A stretch of 64,000 nt of DNA, from assembly GCF_030816915.1 (NCBI RefSeq), contig NZ_JAUSYN010000002.1, forward strand, positions 2,245,501 to 2,309,500. Direction: 5' to 3'. The translations under genes were made by a program, and so were the position numbers. Origin of the DNA: Streptomyces sp. B3I8. Its GTDB lineage: Bacteria > Actinomycetota > Actinomycetes > Streptomycetales > Streptomycetaceae. The notes beneath the pieces are model-generated. The model made no database searches. It saw nothing but the letters and a program-made list of their open reading frames with translations, and had not been told where the DNA came from. Below are positions 62,508 through 64,000 of the stretch, piece by piece. Each line of letters starts with the position of its first letter. The stretch's first letter is position 1.

Positions 62508-64000
62508 TCAGCCCCTCTTCAGCAGCAGTCGGGCCTCGCCGACGGTGTACACGGAACCGGTGACCAGGACACCGCCGCCGGCGAACTCGCTCTCCTCCTC
62601 GGCGAGCGTGATGGCCGCCTCCAGGGCGTCCGGGAGGCGCGGTTCCACCTGGACCCTGTCCTCACCGAAGACCTCCACGGCGAGCGCGGCCAGGTCGTCG
62701 GCGGGCATCGCGCGGTGGGTGGAGTTCTGCGTGACCACGACCTCCGCGAAGATCGGCTCGAACGCCTCCAGCACCCCCCGCACGTTCTTGTCGGCACTCG
62801 CCCCGACCACGCCGATGAGCCGGCTGAACTCGAACGCCTCGTCCACCGCCTCGGCGGTGACCCGCGCGCCGGCCGGGTTGTGGGCGGCGTCCAGGACGAC
62901 CGTCGGGGAGCGGCGGACGACCTCCATGCGGCCCGGGGAGGAGACCGCGGCGAACGCCTTGCGGACGGTGTCGATGTCCAGCGGGTGCGGGCGCTCGGCG
63001 CCGACGCCGAAGAACGCCTCGACGGCGGCGAGTGCCACGGAGGCGTTGTGCGCCTGGTGGGCGCCGTGCAGCGGGAGGTACACCTCGTCGTACTCGCCGC
63101 CCAGGCCGCGCAGGGTGATGAGCTGTCCGCCGACGGCGACCTGCCGGGCGACGACGCCGAACTCCAGTCCCTCGCGGGCCACGGTGGCGTCCGCCTCGGC
63201 CGACTTCCTCAGCAGCACCTGGGCCGCGTCCACCGGCTGTTGGGCCATGACGACCGAGGCGCCCTGCTTGATGATCCCGGACTTCTCCCCCGCGATCTCG
63301 CCGGGCGTGGAGCCGAGGCGGTCGGTGTGGTCCAGGTCGATGGGGGTGACGACGGCGACATCGCCGTCGATGACGTTGGTGGCGTCCCACGTGCCGCCCA
63401 TGCCGACCTCGACGACGGCGACGTCGACGGGAGCGTCGGAGAAGGCCGCGTACGCCATGGCCGTGAGCACCTCGAAGAACGACAGGCGGTACTCCTGCGC
63501 CGCGTCGACCATCTCGATGTACGGCTTGATGTCCTGGTACGTCTCCACGAAGTGCTCGGCGGAGACGGGGGCGCCGTCCAGGCTGATGCGCTCGGTGACC
63601 GACTGCACGTGGGGGCTGGTGTAGCGGCCGGTGCGCAGGTCGAAGGCGCCGAGGAGGGCCTCGATCATGCGGGCCGTGGTGGTCTTGCCGTTGGTGCCGG
63701 TGAGGTGGATCGAGGGGTACGCGCGCTGGGGGTCGCCCAGCAGGTCCATCAGCGCGGCGATCCTGTCGACGGAGGGTTCCAGCTTGGTCTCGCCCCAGCG
63801 GGTGGCGAGCTCCGTCTCGACCTCGCGCAGGGCCGCGTCGGTCTCCGGGTCGGCGGGGCGGGTGGGGACGTCGGGCTCCGGCGGGCCGCCCAGGGTGCGC
63901 AGGGTGCGGCTGCCGGCCTCGATGACGGCGAGGTCGGGGTCGCGGTCCGTCTCGGCCGCGATGATGTCTTCGAAGTCGCCGTCGGCGTCGAAGCCGTCGG
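62508..64000 (-). CDS. folC: Folylpolyglutamate synthase/dihydrofolate synthase, 5' end outside the window
   Basis: About 497 codons inside the window, open to the edge; the start is beyond 64000. Mur-ligase-type ATP loop HLTGTNGKTTTARMIEALL, TSPHVQSVTERI, GGTWDATNVIDGDVAVVTPI and DAAHNPAGARVTAE identify FolC. The N-terminal region in view is acidic (DGFDADGDFEDIIAAETDRDPD), a common actinobacterial extension. Adds glutamates to folates and makes dihydrofolate. Confidence 0.95.
   Translation of the reverse strand, partial: DGFDADGDFEDIIAAETDRDPDLAVIEAGSRTLRTLGGPPEPDVPTRPADPETDAALREVETELATRWGETKLEPSVDRIAALMDLLGDPQRAYPSIHLTGTNGKTTTARMIEALLGAFDLRTGRYTSPHVQSVTERISLDGAPVSAEHFVETYQDIKPYIEMVDAAQEYRLSFFEVLTAMAYAAFSDAPVDVAVVEVGMGGTWDATNVIDGDVAVVTPIDLDHTDRLGSTPGEIAGEKSGIIKQGASVVMAQQPVDAAQVLLRKSAEADATVAREGLEFGVVARQVAVGGQLITLRGLGGEYDEVYLPLHGAHQAHNASVALAAVEAFFGVGAERPHPLDIDTVRKAFAAVSSPGRMEVVRRSPTVVLDAAHNPAGARVTAEAVDEAFEFSRLIGVVGASADKNVRGVLEAFEPIFAEVVVTQNSTHRAMPADDLAALAVEVFGEDRVQVEPRLPDALEAAITLAEEESEFAGGGVLVTGSVYTVGEARLLLKRG

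Overview
This window is chromosomal core DNA from a Streptomyces species or very close relative. The evidence is very high GC with G/C at third codon positions, frequent GTG starts, the RNase ES type of RNase E/G, the mreBCD-PBP2-rodA shape cluster, proB and proA separated by an actinobacterial hypothetical gene, and a dispersed intergenic element (gcgcagttccccgcgcccct). As I remember it, the gene order resembles the lepA-to-folC segment of the S. coelicolor chromosome.

Layout. 1-5.5 kb: acyl-CoA ligase (cut by the window edge), lepA, rpsT, holA and a small acidic protein. 5.5-8.4 kb: a GlxA-type AraC regulator divergent from a frameshifted quinone oxidoreductase, then a small membrane protein. 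8.5-14.4 kb: comEC-comEA (overlapping by 4 nt), a DegV protein and a membrane-anchored coiled-coil protein. 14.6-17.7 kb: leuS, broken by one inserted base, behind a leader peptide and attenuator. 18.0-21.0 kb: an operon of a two-haem membrane cytochrome and a NuoF-ferredoxin fusion. 21.1-22.2 kb: two identical tRNA-Ala(GGC) genes flanking two zinc-ribbon genes. 22.3-26.2 kb: phosphatase, rsfS, an LCP-like protein and nadD. 26.2-29.9 kb: two very small membrane proteins, an M48 protease and two paralogous membrane proteins. 30.0-33.4 kb: proA, hypothetical, proB. 33.8-35.9 kb: a CDP-glycerol glycerophosphotransferase-like protein. 36.0-43.9 kb: obg, rpmA, rplU, rne and the radical-SAM-linked gene. 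52.5-64.0 kb: B12-binding radical SAM gene, rodA, PBP2, mreDCB, ndk, a DUF4233 gene and folC (cut by the window edge).

Accessory zone, 43.9-52.5 kb. This stretch separates two genes that normally sit together, the TIGR03936-type and TIGR03960-type radical SAM partners. It carries a protein built of Leu-x-Pro-x-Gly and 11-residue repeats, an Mrr nuclease-TerD fusion, a membrane-anchored protein and a decayed mobile element. The element has a large serine recombinase, an N-terminally truncated RepSA-like replicase, a 42-aa gene, a three-S1-domain protein and a 61-aa protein. The element sits inside the 3' end of the radical SAM gene. Three versions of that gene's last ~30 codons are present: the current end at 52531-52620, an in-between copy at 51381-51470, and a diverged stranded copy at 48300-48398 beside the recombinase, which I read as the original end.

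How the genes work together. The mre-PBP2-rodA block makes and positions lateral or spore-wall peptidoglycan. rpsT, rplU, rpmA, obg, lepA and rsfS serve ribosome assembly and translation. comEA-comEC form the DNA-uptake channel core. proA and proB make proline. The leuS leader peptide (three consecutive Leu codons followed by a terminator) indicates attenuation by leucyl-tRNA supply. Two single-base insertions (leuS and the oxidoreductase) may be sequencing errors and should be checked against reads.
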